DNA of 41,167 nt, taken from contig LNZM01000090.1 of the NCBI GenBank assembly GCA_002007295.1, positions 1-41,167 of the forward strand, read 5' to 3'. Shown here in pieces: positions 28,014-37,192 of the stretch (the first letter of the stretch is position 1; every line of letters starts with the position of its first letter). The notes under the pieces were generated by a model that did not search any database, had not been told where the DNA came from, and saw only the letters and a program-made list of their open reading frames with translations. The position numbers and the translations under genes were made by a program. Origin of the DNA: Candidatus Epulonipiscioides saccharophilum. GTDB taxonomy: Bacteria; Bacillota; Clostridia; Lachnospirales; Cellulosilyticaceae.

Positions 28014-28282
28014 GGGAACTTAAGAAAATTAACTATGTCACTTATAACTTTTTTATACAGATCACATAAGCAACTACAACTTGAAGTCACGCTTTCTCCC
28101 TCCGTCCGCTTCGCGGCCACCTCCCTCCCGGAGGGAGGCACCGTTGTCCCGTAATTTTGTGAAGACGGAGGGGCACACCAAGCAGTCACTGAGTGAGGGG
28201 CACAACGTGTAGCGAAATAAACTAAAGGGGAGCAGGTTGCCCGCACTCTTAGTTAGCTTTGCCAAAAGATTCTTAAGTGCCC
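28014..28282 (-). mobile_element. MITE-like element, longer inverted copy
   Basis: It is bounded by GGGAACTTAAGAA (28014-28026) and TTCTTAAGTGCCC (28270-28282, one mismatch). Read on the minus strand it matches the 2260-2400 copy at both ends and flanks and across GTTGTAGTTGCTTATGTGATC. It carries about 128 bp more in the middle, including a palindromic repeat with stem GTCCGC-TTC-GCGGCC and a CCTCCCTCCGGGAGGGAGG hairpin. It has no coding capacity. It may approximate the undeleted form. Confidence 0.7.
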
Positions 28283-28388
28283 GGCTATGACCCTACATGT
28301 TGTAACTGACTGAGAGATTGGCAAGAGGCTCTAATTAATAACAACTATTTTACATTTTTGTAAAACTAATAAAAAAAGGAGGAAGATT
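28283..28388 (+). promoter_or_regulatory. Leader of the SLH protein gene
   Basis: A perfect hairpin TTTTACA-TTTT-TGTAAAA lies at 28348-28365, directly before AAAGGAGG (28376-28383) and ATG 28389. The hairpin sits in the likely 5' untranslated region and could affect mRNA stability or initiation. No clear promoter was found. Confidence 0.45.
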
Positions 28389-31300
28389 ATGAAGAAACAT
28401 TTTGCCTTATTATTGACTGCTTTATATTTTACAACCGGATCAAGTATGCTACCAAATATGAATGTAAAATTATTAGCGCAGGATCAATATACAAATGTGC
28501 TACAAAAAGCAACCGTGCATTTAACGGATGGCCAGGCATTAAAAGATTATAAAATTTATAATGAGGATGTATCCGGAGAGGACGGGTTAGAAGTATTACC
28601 GGAAGATATAGCAGAGACCGTAAAAAATATAGCTAGAGTCGAAATTTTGAATTCTTTATCATATGAAGATAGAATTATAGCGGAGGAATTTACGTTTTTT
28701 GTAACCAACTTATCATACATAGAATACGACGCAGTAACAGAGGACAATGAATATGGTATTGCCAAATGTACTATAGGAATACGAGTTCCAACTAAAGGTA
28801 ATGTTAGAAATACCGGAGCAACAGAATTAATAAATGTCCAAATACCTATTTATTATAACGATGCTTCTGCCGACGCAGAAAGGGCCACATTCGATGCTTT
28901 AATAACAAAATTAAGAGATGAAAATTTTGATTGGAATTTAGATATTGATACTACCAAAGAGTGGATTTTATCTGAGAGTACGATTACAGATTTCTATACA
29001 AAAACTGACGCTTATGCTCAAACTTTATTGACTGGTTCCGAAGGTGGCGGTCCTCAAACTCCAGAAACTCCTGAACCGCCCGAGCCTACGCCGACTGTTT
29101 TAGATTATTCTATGGCCAATAATTATTCGAGAGCCGATAATTCTAATGCTGCTTTAGATCATGCTAAGGCCACTAATTATTCCACAGCTTATGACGATTT
29201 TTTTAAGTCTAACAAGTATTATTATTATACAACCGAAGACGATTCCACAAACAAGGACGACTCCACAAACAAGAATGATTCCACAAACGAGGACGACTCC
29301 ACAAACAAGAATGATTCCACAAACAAGGACGATTCTACAACCGAAGGTCCGGTTACAGAACCGCCTATTGATATCTCGGCTATTGGAGCTACTTATCTCC
29401 CAGTTGAATATGGTAAAGACGGTCGTATCGAGTTTATTATCGTTGCTAAGAATATCGCTAAAGTTGAGGTTATCACAGCCACTATCATTAAACCAGAATT
29501 AACGGAAGACTATCAGTCTGTGTTTGATGAAGTCTGTGATATTATTTCTGATAATTTAGTTCTGTCTGAGTATTCTTTCTTAAATGATCATGGCGATAAT
29601 GGTCAAACCGCTCTGAAAGCTATAGAAGAATTAACTAAGTCTATTGCTTTACATAAAATAATGGCCCAAGGTGACACGGAAGAAGTGGCCAAAAAACGAG
29701 AGCTAGTAGAATATATCGACTTTAGCGCTAGTACAGATCCTATAGAAGGCGATGACACAACAACCGATAACGTCTTCGAATTTACTTTAAATCTTACAAT
29801 GAAAGATATTGATGGAAGAGAAGACACATTTAAAACTGATAGACTTTCAATAGCTTTAGTAAGTCCGTCTGAAGCACCGACAGATCCAACCACCCAGGAG
29901 TCTCGAGATGCGTATAACACAATCTTGGAACATTTATATCCGCAATTATTTTCTCCAGAACCAGATCCAGATACAGAACTAGTATTCGCAACTCATCCCT
30001 TTTTCGATACTATAAGGCCAGTAACGGATTGGGGCCTTACTAAAGATATTGTTGACTCTTGGAACGAAGATGTCTCTACACCTATGTCTAATGTAGAATT
30101 TTACACCAAGGGTACAGAATTTGCTCAATCTAAACTAAATCAAATAAGTGAAGTAGATGATTTAACGAAATTCGATTTTAAATTATATCCTGTAAAAAAG
30201 ACTTATGTTCCGCCCACAGGGGACAATGCTGGTCATGTAAACTATATACTGATCTCAGAAGCTATTAATAGAATAGAGCATATTTTAGTAAAAATAAATA
30301 AGCCCGATCCACAAGGCGATTATAATCATATTCTAAATTTAGCTATCGAAAAGTTAATGGATGATACTATTTTCGGTAAATACAAAATTGCTGACGATAG
30401 AGATGAAGATCAACTTGCTCAGGATTTAGCCATGGTCGCTAAAGCAGAATTGTTAGGGCTAACTTCCGGTAATGATCGAGCTTTAGCCGAATATATTGAT
30501 ATAAAAGTAGTGGTTCACGAAACCATTTCTGGGAATCCAGCATTCATAAGTGAGAGTATACCTACTAAATTGGCCCGTTTTGACATTACTTTAACTTTAG
30601 TCGATCCTCAATCTAACCAGATTACCGAAGTTCTATTAGAAGAACTTAGCGTTCCTTTATATAAATTAGATCTAGAGGAGGTTTCCGCCCAAACTGCGTT
30701 CACCACACTTATGAATTCTGCTCATGCTTGGGGCCTTAATATCGCTAATACTCAGTCTTGGAGCACCTTTAATGATATTTCCGCATTCTATACAGACTCC
30801 ACAACTTATTTGGATAATAAATATCAACGAATATTAGGGAAAGAAAATTATATAGAGATATTTAAGCCAGATCCAGACGACGAAACTGCCGAACCAGATC
30901 TGGTAGAAAAAATTGAAATTATCGATAGAATTATCCCTATAGCCAGAACCTATGTGCCAGCAACTCCTTCTTCTAACGGATCCATAGATGTGATTATAGC
31001 ATCGACCTACGCAGCCGATGCTGAAATCTTTACTATTCCGATTAACTTGGCTCCAGAATATCAAGAAGTTTTCAATGATATCGTTGCTTTTCTTACACCT
31101 CCAAAAGTTGATGATGAATTAAATCCGACGCCAGTCGACTATCCTTTATTTACTGATAATGAAATAGAAATTATGGATAAGCCGACTACCGATGAAATAG
31201 CTGTCGGTATCGAAAACATGATGAGGACGTTAGTCCTTACTTCTGAAGAAATCGCAGGGGATAAACGTGTCTTGGGTGAAAAATTTAATCTTACGGTTAA

Positions 31301-33296
31301 GCCCGGCATCTACGATGCTCCAGAAGCGGATCCGGATCATGGGTACTTAGAATTTGAGCTTTCAGTCTCCTTAGAAGAACCGATAGCTAGAACTGTTTAT
31401 ACTCACACTTTTCCAGAAACAATCGTTGTTCCTATTTACTTAAAAGCTGGTAATGTCGGTCAATTCGATAGATTAGTATCCATGCTAAATGAAGCCGATT
31501 GGGGACTTAACAGCTCAATTACAGGCGAATGGAGCATAGAAAATGATAGCGCCTCTTTCTACGAAGATGCTAGAAACTTTGCTCTCGGAGCAATCAAAAA
31601 TATTTTAAGTTATGATAACGAACTAACCGTAGACGGTGCTCCAGCCTTAGAAACGGTCGTAGATGATATTTACCCATGGGCCTATAGCTTTACAAAAGCA
31701 ACAGTTGGTGCCGACGGCCAATTACGATTCAATGCTATTTCGAGATATTTTAATACTGCTAAAGAAGTGGTCGTTACTATTCCGAAGCCACCGGTAATAG
31801 ATCCAGAACCAGAAGGACCACCAAATTTAGGGCCATTTGTAGCCAAAACATTAGGACTTAGAACTACGATGGAAATTAGCTACTTTGGAGATTTATACAT
31901 GATGCAGGGTATTGACTATTTGGTTAAAGAAGCCGTAAAAAGAAATTCTATCCCAGAATTAATTTTGAACATCGGTGGCAAAAAAGATTCTGCTTCTATC
32001 CAGCTTCATGGTGGCGTTTTAAATACTCTTCTTATTAATGACCGATCTATCTTGACTGTAAAAAGTAAAGCAGGCCAAATAGAGTTTTCTACCAATGCTT
32101 TGCGTTCCATTATTGCTAAGGCTTTAAAAGGTGCTGTCCAGGAGGAGGATGAAAATGATCCAGAGAATCCAGATTCCGAATTAATATATGATAATCCATA
32201 TGATATATATTTAGAATCGTTGCGTAATACTGATAAGCTAAATAACGACTCTATAGATGAAGTGCCGGATCCAGATTACGATGCGGTTATTCCTCCTGGT
32301 CATATGATTGAAATAATAATTGATATGGATGCTCGCTTAACAGATGATCAAGAAGACACTATTTGGGATCATCCATACTGGTTAATATCCGTAGAAATAG
32401 ATGGAGAACAGTTCGATGACATTGAAGGCGTGATGGAATTAATCTTACCTTACGATATGGAAGGTAGAGAACCGAGGGATGTTCATTTTTATTCTGTAAA
32501 TTCTTATGGGGAGTATAACCAACTAGGTATATCCTATGATGAAGATGAGGAAGAAATTAAATTGGATGTAAAAGAACTTGGCATTTTTATGGTCACTGAA
32601 GAAAATGTTAGATTAAACGATTTATTAGAAGATAGAGAAAAAGATCTTCGTAAACGTGAGGAAGAAGCAGAGATTAGGGAAAAAGCCGGAGAAAACGTAT
32701 TAACAGAAAAAACACAATTGTTTGATTTTGAAAACCCTTTCAAAGATATTAATCCATCCACCTGGGGCTATAATGAAATATTAACACTGTATGCTTATGG
32801 TCTAATGAGTGGAGAGTCAGCAACATCTTTTAATCCAAACGAAATCGTCAACCGTGCCACTGTCATTCAGTTGCTATATACTTTGGATGGCGAAAACAGC
32901 CAATACAATAATGCGCTGTTCAATTATTATACCGATGTAAACGAATACGATAACATTCTCCGTGCTAGCAATTGGGCCAGAAATACCTACATATATCAAG
33001 GAGAAAATAATGAATTTTTATCGGATGAGCCTCTTACGAGAGAGGATATGGGCGTGATATTATATAATTATATGGCCTACAAAGGCTTGGGCCAGAATGT
33101 AGCAGTTAACCTTTCCAGGTTTAGAGATCTAGAGGAAATTTCTATAGAGGCAAGACATCCACTGGGCGTTTTAATTTACAATGGCCTATTGTCCGGTACC
33201 CCGGATTACTACTTAAACCCTCAAGATAATCTGACTAAAATGGAATTGACAGCATTCATATATAGATTGATCGGATTAATTAACTACTATAGATAA
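28389..33296 (+). CDS. Secreted surface protein with three C-terminal SLH domains
   Basis: 1,635 residues with an excellent ribosome binding site. Residues 1 to about 31 form a signal peptide (MKKH, hydrophobic core, LLAQD). Four diverged repeats follow, recognisable by W-G-L-x-x-x-I-x-x-x-W-S, a later F-Y-x-x-x-x-x-[FY]-A motif and a closing T-Y-V-P-A-T block (clear in repeats 2-4, with DWNLDIDTTKEW in the first). Between repeats 1 and 2 is a linker with a Pro-rich part and a DDSTNK repeat. A different domain occupies about 1150-1440, then a charged helix (DLRKREEEAEIREKAGE). SLH domains cover about 1449-1505, 1512-1570 and 1578-1630 (FKDI...W, YTDV, FRDL...LNP). SLH domains usually bind pyruvylated secondary wall polymer. 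Its position downstream of the giant unanchored protein suggests, but does not prove, a shared surface structure. Confidence 0.92.
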   Translation: MKKHFALLLTALYFTTGSSMLPNMNVKLLAQDQYTNVLQKATVHLTDGQALKDYKIYNEDVSGEDGLEVLPEDIAETVKNIARVEILNSLSYEDRIIAEEFTFFVTNLSYIEYDAVTEDNEYGIAKCTIGIRVPTKGNVRNTGATELINVQIPIYYNDASADAERATFDALITKLRDENFDWNLDIDTTKEWILSESTITDFYTKTDAYAQTLLTGSEGGGPQTPETPEPPEPTPTVLDYSMANNYSRADNSNAALDHAKATNYSTAYDDFFKSNKYYYYTTEDDSTNKDDSTNKNDSTNEDDSTNKNDSTNKDDSTTEGPVTEPPIDISAIGATYLPVEYGKDGRIEFIIVAKNIAKVEVITATIIKPELTEDYQSVFDEVCDIISDNLVLSEYSFLNDHGDNGQTALKAIEELTKSIALHKIMAQGDTEEVAKKRELVEYIDFSASTDPIEGDDTTTDNVFEFTLNLTMKDIDGREDTFKTDRLSIALVSPSEAPTDPTTQESRDAYNTILEHLYPQLFSPEPDPDTELVFATHPFFDTIRPVTDWGLTKDIVDSWNEDVSTPMSNVEFYTKGTEFAQSKLNQISEVDDLTKFDFKLYPVKKTYVPPTGDNAGHVNYILISEAINRIEHILVKINKPDPQGDYNHILNLAIEKLMDDTIFGKYKIADDRDEDQLAQDLAMVAKAELLGLTSGNDRALAEYIDIKVVVHETISGNPAFISESIPTKLARFDITLTLVDPQSNQITEVLLEELSVPLYKLDLEEVSAQTAFTTLMNSAHAWGLNIANTQSWSTFNDISAFYTDSTTYLDNKYQRILGKENYIEIFKPDPDDETAEPDLVEKIEIIDRIIPIARTYVPATPSSNGSIDVIIASTYAADAEIFTIPINLAPEYQEVFNDIVAFLTPPKVDDELNPTPVDYPLFTDNEIEIMDKPTTDEIAVGIENMMRTLVLTSEEIAGDKRVLGEKFNLTVKPGIYDAPEADPDHGYLEFELSVSLEEPIARTVYTHTFPETIVVPIYLKAGNVGQFDRLVSMLNEADWGLNSSITGEWSIENDSASFYEDARNFALGAIKNILSYDNELTVDGAPALETVVDDIYPWAYSFTKATVGADGQLRFNAISRYFNTAKEVVVTIPKPPVIDPEPEGPPNLGPFVAKTLGLRTTMEISYFGDLYMMQGIDYLVKEAVKRNSIPELILNIGGKKDSASIQLHGGVLNTLLINDRSILTVKSKAGQIEFSTNALRSIIAKALKGAVQEEDENDPENPDSELIYDNPYDIYLESLRNTDKLNNDSIDEVPDPDYDAVIPPGHMIEIIIDMDARLTDDQEDTIWDHPYWLISVEIDGEQFDDIEGVMELILPYDMEGREPRDVHFYSVNSYGEYNQLGISYDEDEEEIKLDVKELGIFMVTEENVRLNDLLEDREKDLRKREEEAEIREKAGENVLTEKTQLFDFENPFKDINPSTWGYNEILTLYAYGLMSGESATSFNPNEIVNRATVIQLLYTLDGENSQYNNALFNYYTDVNEYDNILRASNWARNTYIYQGENNEFLSDEPLTREDMGVILYNYMAYKGLGQNVAVNLSRFRDLEEISIEARHPLGVLIYNGLLSGTPDYYLNPQDNLTKMELTAFIYRLIGLINYYR
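29238..29342 (+). repeat. 18-bp coding repeat (DDSTNK)
   Basis: About six 18-bp units around GACGACTCCACAAACAAG encode DDSTNK, NDSTNK and DDSTNE. This forms a hydrophilic, probably flexible linker between the first and second structural repeats of the SLH protein. Copy number is likely to vary. Confidence 0.85.
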
Positions 33297-33314
33297 GATG
33301 TTAAATTTTAGATG

Positions 33315-33560
33315 ACTATGCACGCTTTCTCTCTCTTGAATGGAGGTCAAGGTCAAGTGCAAGACTTCATTCATCTCAAATTAAATGATCATTATCTATT
33401 TCCGTTATATAGAGACAGCTCCCATAGAAAACAAAATTGCGAGAGAGGTGTCAGCGGAGTTGATGTAGGGAGAAAGCGTGCATACAAGTTTTTGTTACTT
33501 TTAAATAAATTATAATTTTGCACGTTCGCATTCTGCTTCTGTCATCAAAGGTCAAAGCTA
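33315..33560 (+). repeat. Dispersed palindromic repeat, copies between SLH gene and RNase Z gene
   Basis: A minus-orientation fragment GCACGCTTTCTCTCTC starts at about 33319. A plus-orientation copy spans about 33420-33560 with ACAGCTCCCATAGAAAACAA, a decayed hairpin GTCAGC-GGA-GTTGAT, GTAGGGAGAAAGCGTGC and the AT-rich tail that matches 2090-2160. The short frame at 33312-33515 is made of this repeat. Confidence 0.7.
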
Positions 33561-33616
33561 ACTAACCTCTTAGTTTAATTGTGGATAAATAATATGTTAA
33601 ATAATTCCTGCGCCCC

Positions 33617-33645
33617 TTGCCAAAAACTTGAAAATCAAGTATATA
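33617..33645 (+). promoter_or_regulatory. Likely promoter of the RNase Z gene
   Basis: TTGCCA (33617-33622) and TATATA (33640-33645) are spaced by 17 bases. The spacer contains the small inverted repeat CTTGA-AAA-TCAAG. The start codon follows about 40 bases later. Confidence 0.5.
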
Positions 33646-33687
33646 TATACATGAAATAATTTTACGCTCGAAAGGACAAATTGAATA

Positions 33688-34605
33688 ATGTTAGATATAT
33701 GCTTATTAGGAACAAGTGGCATGTTACCATTGCCCGATAGATACTTGACTGCTTTATTGTTAAGGTACGGAGGAAAAAAAGTTTTAATAGATTGCGGTGA
33801 AGGTACTCAAGTAACGATGAAAATCTTAGGTTGGGGCTATAAATCTATTGATATAATTTGTATCACCCATTATCATGGTGATCACATTACTGGATTAGCC
33901 GGCTTAATCCTAACCATAGGTAACTCCGGTAGAACAGAACCGTTAACTATAATGGGTCCGCCAGGACTTCATAAAATAGTCTCCGGGTTACTAGTGATCT
34001 GCCATGATATACCATTTAAAATAAATTTAGTAGAGTTGGAGATGTATAAAAAAACGATTCAGATAGATGAATTTTTCATTACAGCTATACCGCTTAATCA
34101 TAAAGTACCATGTCTTGGATATTCTGTAGAAATTAAAAGAAATGCTAAGTTTTTAGTAGAAAAAGCCGAAAAAAATAATGTACCCCAAGTTGCTTGGAGA
34201 TATCTACAACAAGGTGATACCGTGCAACTAGATGGTCAACAATATACACCTGATATGGTCTTAGGAGATTCTAGAAAAGGTTTTAAGGTCAGCTACATCA
34301 CTGATACTCGACCCAATGAAAAAATTGTAGAAGCAGTAGCTCAATCCGACTTATTTGTTTGTGAAGGTATGTACATGGATTACTCAGAATTAGAACAAGT
34401 TAAAAAATATAAACACATGCTCGGTGTCGAAGCCGCCGAAATGGCTAAGCAAGCTTGCGTAAAGGAACTTTGGTTAACTCATTTTAGCCCAGCTGTTCCT
34501 ACTAGCTCTTTAGATATTACGAATGTTAAACAAATTTTTGAAAATACTCAATTGGGTACAGATAGAAAAACATGTACTTTAATTTATAGCGATGAAGAAA
34601 GTTAA
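33688..34605 (+). CDS. rnz: Ribonuclease Z (tRNA 3'-end endonuclease)
   Basis: 305 residues, typical of the short bacterial RNase Z (about 300-310). It is a metallo-beta-lactamase-fold enzyme that cuts the 3' trailer from tRNA precursors. Visible motifs are LGTSGMLPLPDR at the N-terminus, IDCGEGTQ (34-41) and the zinc-binding H61-Y-H63-G-D65-H66. ITDTRP, an E-G-M-Y segment and LTHFSP (near 269) supply the later ligands. The start has AAAGGA at 33671-33676. The final residues TQLGTDRKTCTLIYSDEES lie inside a tandem repeat whose further copies continue past the stop codon. Next on the strand, 149 bp away, is a small membrane protein. Confidence 0.95.
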   Translation: MLDICLLGTSGMLPLPDRYLTALLLRYGGKKVLIDCGEGTQVTMKILGWGYKSIDIICITHYHGDHITGLAGLILTIGNSGRTEPLTIMGPPGLHKIVSGLLVICHDIPFKINLVELEMYKKTIQIDEFFITAIPLNHKVPCLGYSVEIKRNAKFLVEKAEKNNVPQVAWRYLQQGDTVQLDGQQYTPDMVLGDSRKGFKVSYITDTRPNEKIVEAVAQSDLFVCEGMYMDYSELEQVKKYKHMLGVEAAEMAKQACVKELWLTHFSPAVPTSSLDITNVKQIFENTQLGTDRKTCTLIYSDEES

Positions 34606-34724
34606 CCATAGACTTGGATACAGACAATGTACTCTAGGCTATAGTAATGAAGAAAGTGAATCACACAGTTGGGTACAAATAGAAAAATATGTACTCTATA
34701 AGTTATAGCGATGAAGAAATATAA
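34545..34724 (+). repeat. Tandem triplication of the 3' end of the RNase Z gene
   Basis: The last 60 bp of the gene (CAATTGGGTACAGATAGAAA to the stop) are followed by two diverged copies, about 34608-34660 and 34661-34724. Shared words are TTGG(G/A)TACA(G/A)A, ATGTACT, TATAG(C/T)(G/A)ATGAAGAAA. The copies outside the gene have stops or gaps, so they are non-coding remnants of a tandem duplication of about 60 bp. Confidence 0.8.
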
Positions 34725-34754
34725 AAATAAAATATTTTTCAGGGGGGATTTTTT

Positions 34755-35417
34755 ATGAATTTTTTAAAAAGATTATTAGGCTTTACTATAGGTGTCGGTT
34801 TAATTGCTACTTCTGTCATTTATACAAATGGCTGGATTCCAGGCTTCGCTCCAGAAGATGAGATGTTAGTTAAATATCAAACAAAGTTTGAAAATACAGT
34901 TGCAGACTTTAACAAAGGTTATCCAGCTTCTCCAGAGGAACTTGTTGAATTATATAGCGATTTATTAGAGGTTTGTTATGCTGAAAAAGCCGAAGAGGAG
35001 AATATAGAACAAGTTGTGCCTATGCTGAGAACTCTATATTCTACAGAACTAAGTCTGCTAAATGATGAGACAACTCAATTAGAGAAGTTCATCGCTGATG
35101 TCGATAAACATTCTCAGCAAGAAAATTATTTGTTGGCTAGCGAGTTAGTTAGAGTAGAATATTTAGGTAACGAAGAAGTTGATAAGTCAAAAATCACTGT
35201 TAAACATACCATGAGTAATATCCAAACTACTAGAGATTATACTATTCAAAAAGAGGAGGATGGTAGATGGGCTTTAGCAAATTTTAAAGATGTCCAAATA
35301 CAATATTTTACCCCGACAGGCCGAGATCTACTCGGTATAAGCGAGGAAGAAGGTAAAAAATATGAGAAATCCAAAGATGATACTTTCGAAGGTGATACTT
35401 CAGAATCTTTAGATTAA
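34755..35417 (+). CDS. Small membrane-anchored or secreted protein of unknown function
   Basis: 220 residues with a strong ribosome binding site AGGGGGG (34741-34747). The N-terminus has a short basic start and one hydrophobic segment (about 8-27), a signal peptide or anchor; there is no lipobox Cys. Residues 35-130 look helical. Residues about 135-190 look beta-rich (VEYLGNEEVDKSKITVKHTM, GRWALANFKDVQI), a pattern resembling NTF2-like or DUF4878-type extracytoplasmic domains, though I cannot confirm the family. The tail is acidic. It may share the RNase Z promoter. Confidence 0.75.
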   Translation: MNFLKRLLGFTIGVGLIATSVIYTNGWIPGFAPEDEMLVKYQTKFENTVADFNKGYPASPEELVELYSDLLEVCYAEKAEEENIEQVVPMLRTLYSTELSLLNDETTQLEKFIADVDKHSQQENYLLASELVRVEYLGNEEVDKSKITVKHTMSNIQTTRDYTIQKEEDGRWALANFKDVQIQYFTPTGRDLLGISEEEGKKYEKSKDDTFEGDTSESLD

Positions 35418-35439
35418 ATTTAACCTCTTAGCCTATCAG

Positions 35440-35803
35440 GTTGTTTCGCTACGGTGTACCACTACATCTTTACAAAATTGCGGGGGAGAAAGCGTGCATA
35501 AAAGTTTTTATTATTAATCTTAGCATGCAAAGTACGGAGCTAGAGTACCATAAGAACCCCTCAGTCAGCCGCGCTGACAGCTCCCAACCTCTCAGTCACT
35601 GCGTGACAGTTCTCCTAGAAGGAGAGCTATGGCGGGAAGCAGGTTGCCAGCCCCTTAGTTAGCTTAACCAAAAGTTAATTTTCTTAAGTTCCCATGTATG
35701 GGAGCAGGGGCCAACAACTTAGATATTGTTCCTACTTCCCTGGAGTCTACGGACACCCCTTTTTGCTTGAAACAAAATTTGTCACTTTAATGCAACAGCC
35801 CCC
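35440..35803. repeat. Repeat cluster between the small membrane protein gene and tsaD
   Basis: At about 35465-35510 is a plus-orientation copy, TTACAAAATTGCGGGGGAGA followed by AAGCGTGCATA, that lacks the central hairpin. Hairpins CAGTCAGCCGCGCTGACAG (35563-35581) and CAGTCACTGCGTGACAG (35594-35611) follow. Next come CTCCTAGAAGGAG and a stretch with GGAAGCAGGTTGCC and TTAGTTAGCTTAACC that matches the inside of the 28014-28282 element. TTCTTAAGTTCCCATGTATG lies at about 35683-35702, and the inverted end motif TTAATGCAACAGCCCC at 35787-35802. The frame at 35441-35662 is made of these repeats. Confidence 0.7.
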
Positions 35804-35862
35804 TATAATATAAAATGATAGAGAATATAATATAAAATGATAGATAATATATAAAAGATAGG
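35804..35862 (+). repeat. 22-bp tandem repeat upstream of tsaD
   Basis: TATAATATAAAATGATAGAGAA (22 bp, two nearly identical units at 35804-35825 and 35826-35847) plus a partial third unit leads straight into the ribosome binding site. It contains several TATAAT-like -10 sequences, so it may hold the tsaD promoter; no clear -35 box is seen. Confidence 0.65.
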
Positions 35863-35871
35863 AATTTTGAT

Positions 35872-36960
35872 ATGAAAATATTAGCAATTGAAACTTCATG
35901 TGATGAAACCGCAGTTTCAATAGTAGAAAATGGGCGAAAAATTATAACAAATGTAATAGATTCGCAAATAGATAAACATAAAATATTCGGCGGTGTAGTG
36001 CCAGAAATAGCTTCAAGAATGCATATAGAAAAAATTACCGCTTGCGTTAAAGAAGCTTTAATTAGCTATCCAGAATGTGAAACTGAAGCACTAAATAGCA
36101 ACCTCGGATGCGCCGACACTAAGTTGCACGAATTAAAGGAGCTGGATAAAATCGATGCTATTGCCGTAACCTATGGCCCCGGATTAGTCGGTGCTCTCCT
36201 TGTTGGATTAGCCTTCGCTAAGGGGTTAGCATTCGCAACGAATAAACCATTAATCGGAGTACATCATATAGAAGGTCATATAGCAGCAAACTATTTAGAA
36301 CATAAAGATCTCAAGCCTCCCTTCTTATGCTTAGTAGTCTCCGGTGGACACACCCACCTAGTTGACGTAATAACTTATACTAAATTTAACGTAATAGGCA
36401 AAACTAAAGATGATGCCGTCGGCGAAGCCTATGATAAAGTAGCTAGAACCCTAGATCTAAAATATCCAGGGGGGCCGAAAGTAGACCGATTAGCTAAAGA
36501 AGGCAATCCGGATAGCATAAAATTTCCACGAGCCATGATAAATGATGGTTTCGACTTTAGTTTTAGTGGCATAAAATCTGCCGTACTAAACTATGTAAAC
36601 GCTGAAAAAATGAAAGGTAACCCAATAAATAAAGCGGATGTAGCAGCTAGCTTTCAGAAAACCGTAGTAGATATTTTGACGCACAAAACTATAAAATATG
36701 CAGTTGAAAATAATATTAAAACTTTAGTTATGGCCGGTGGTGTGGCCGCTAACTCAGGTCTTAGATCTCAAATGTCTAAAATGGCTAGCGAAAATAATAT
36801 AACCTTGTTTTATCCGAGCTTGTCTCTGTGCACCGACAATGCGGCCATGATTGGTTCGGCTGCTTATTACAACTTCTTGGATGGTATTCAATCCACCCAG
36901 AGTTTGAATGCTACACCTAGTTTAATCGTCGGACAAAAACCTCTTGTGGGATTTTTTTAA
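35872..36960 (+). CDS. tsaD: tRNA N6-adenosine threonylcarbamoyltransferase
   Basis: 362 residues of the Kae1/TsaD/YgjD family, which with TsaB and TsaE transfers the threonylcarbamoyl group to A37 of ANN-reading tRNAs (t6A). Diagnostic motifs: [16 protein letters not shown] (3-18), [24 protein letters not shown], the metal-binding HIEGH (132-136), [40 protein letters not shown] and CTDNAAMIG. Compared with common family members there is a longer segment (about 64-92, including [16 protein letters not shown]) before [11 protein letters not shown]. The start has AGGA at 35860-35863. The gene ends in a T-run (GGGATTTTTTTAA) that could act as a weak terminator. tsaB and tsaE are not in this window. 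Confidence 0.97.
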   Translation: MKILAIETSCDETAVSIVENGRKIITNVIDSQIDKHKIFGGVVPEIASRMHIEKITACVKEALISYPECETEALNSNLGCADTKLHELKELDKIDAIAVTYGPGLVGALLVGLAFAKGLAFATNKPLIGVHHIEGHIAANYLEHKDLKPPFLCLVVSGGHTHLVDVITYTKFNVIGKTKDDAVGEAYDKVARTLDLKYPGGPKVDRLAKEGNPDSIKFPRAMINDGFDFSFSGIKSAVLNYVNAEKMKGNPINKADVAASFQKTVVDILTHKTIKYAVENNIKTLVMAGGVAANSGLRSQMSKMASENNITLFYPSLSLCTDNAAMIGSAAYYNFLDGIQSTQSLNATPSLIVGQKPLVGFF

Positions 36961-36992
36961 TAAAGTTATGAAATAGACTTAGAGGAAATTGC

Positions 36993-37165
36993 AAGGGGCT
37001 ATCGCACTAACAATCTAAAAATCAATTAAAATACTTAGTGATGATTCTTCCGATTCCATTCATCAGCTTTGCTTGAAAAGATCAAGGTCAAGTGCGTCGC
37101 TTCGCTCTTTTACTCTATCCGTCCGCTTCGCGACCACCTTCCTCAAGAGGAAGGCTAAGTGCAAA
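36993..37165 (+). repeat. Repeat stretch between tsaD and the sulfatases
   Basis: AAGGGGCTATCGCACTAACA and the following ATCTAAAAAT (36993-37022) is a variant of the element-end motif seen at 1855. Further on, GGTCAAGTGCGTCGCTTCG and CCGTCCGCTTCGCGACCACC (near 37115-37135) are hairpin variants, followed by TTCCTCAAGAGGAAGG. No gene is present. Confidence 0.6.
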
Positions 37166-37192
37166 TAAAATAGTGAATTGAGGTAAAAATTT

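Noticed and set aside
27757-28023. Small protein gene of 88 codons
   Set aside because: It lies wholly in hairpin repeats, has no ribosome binding site and its amino acid sequence is a translation of the palindromes.
33312-33515. Small protein gene of 67 codons
   Set aside because: It is made of repeat sequence shared with non-coding copies elsewhere in the window.
35441-35662. Small protein gene of 73 codons
   Set aside because: It covers repeat cluster sequence and hairpins; no initiation signal is seen.
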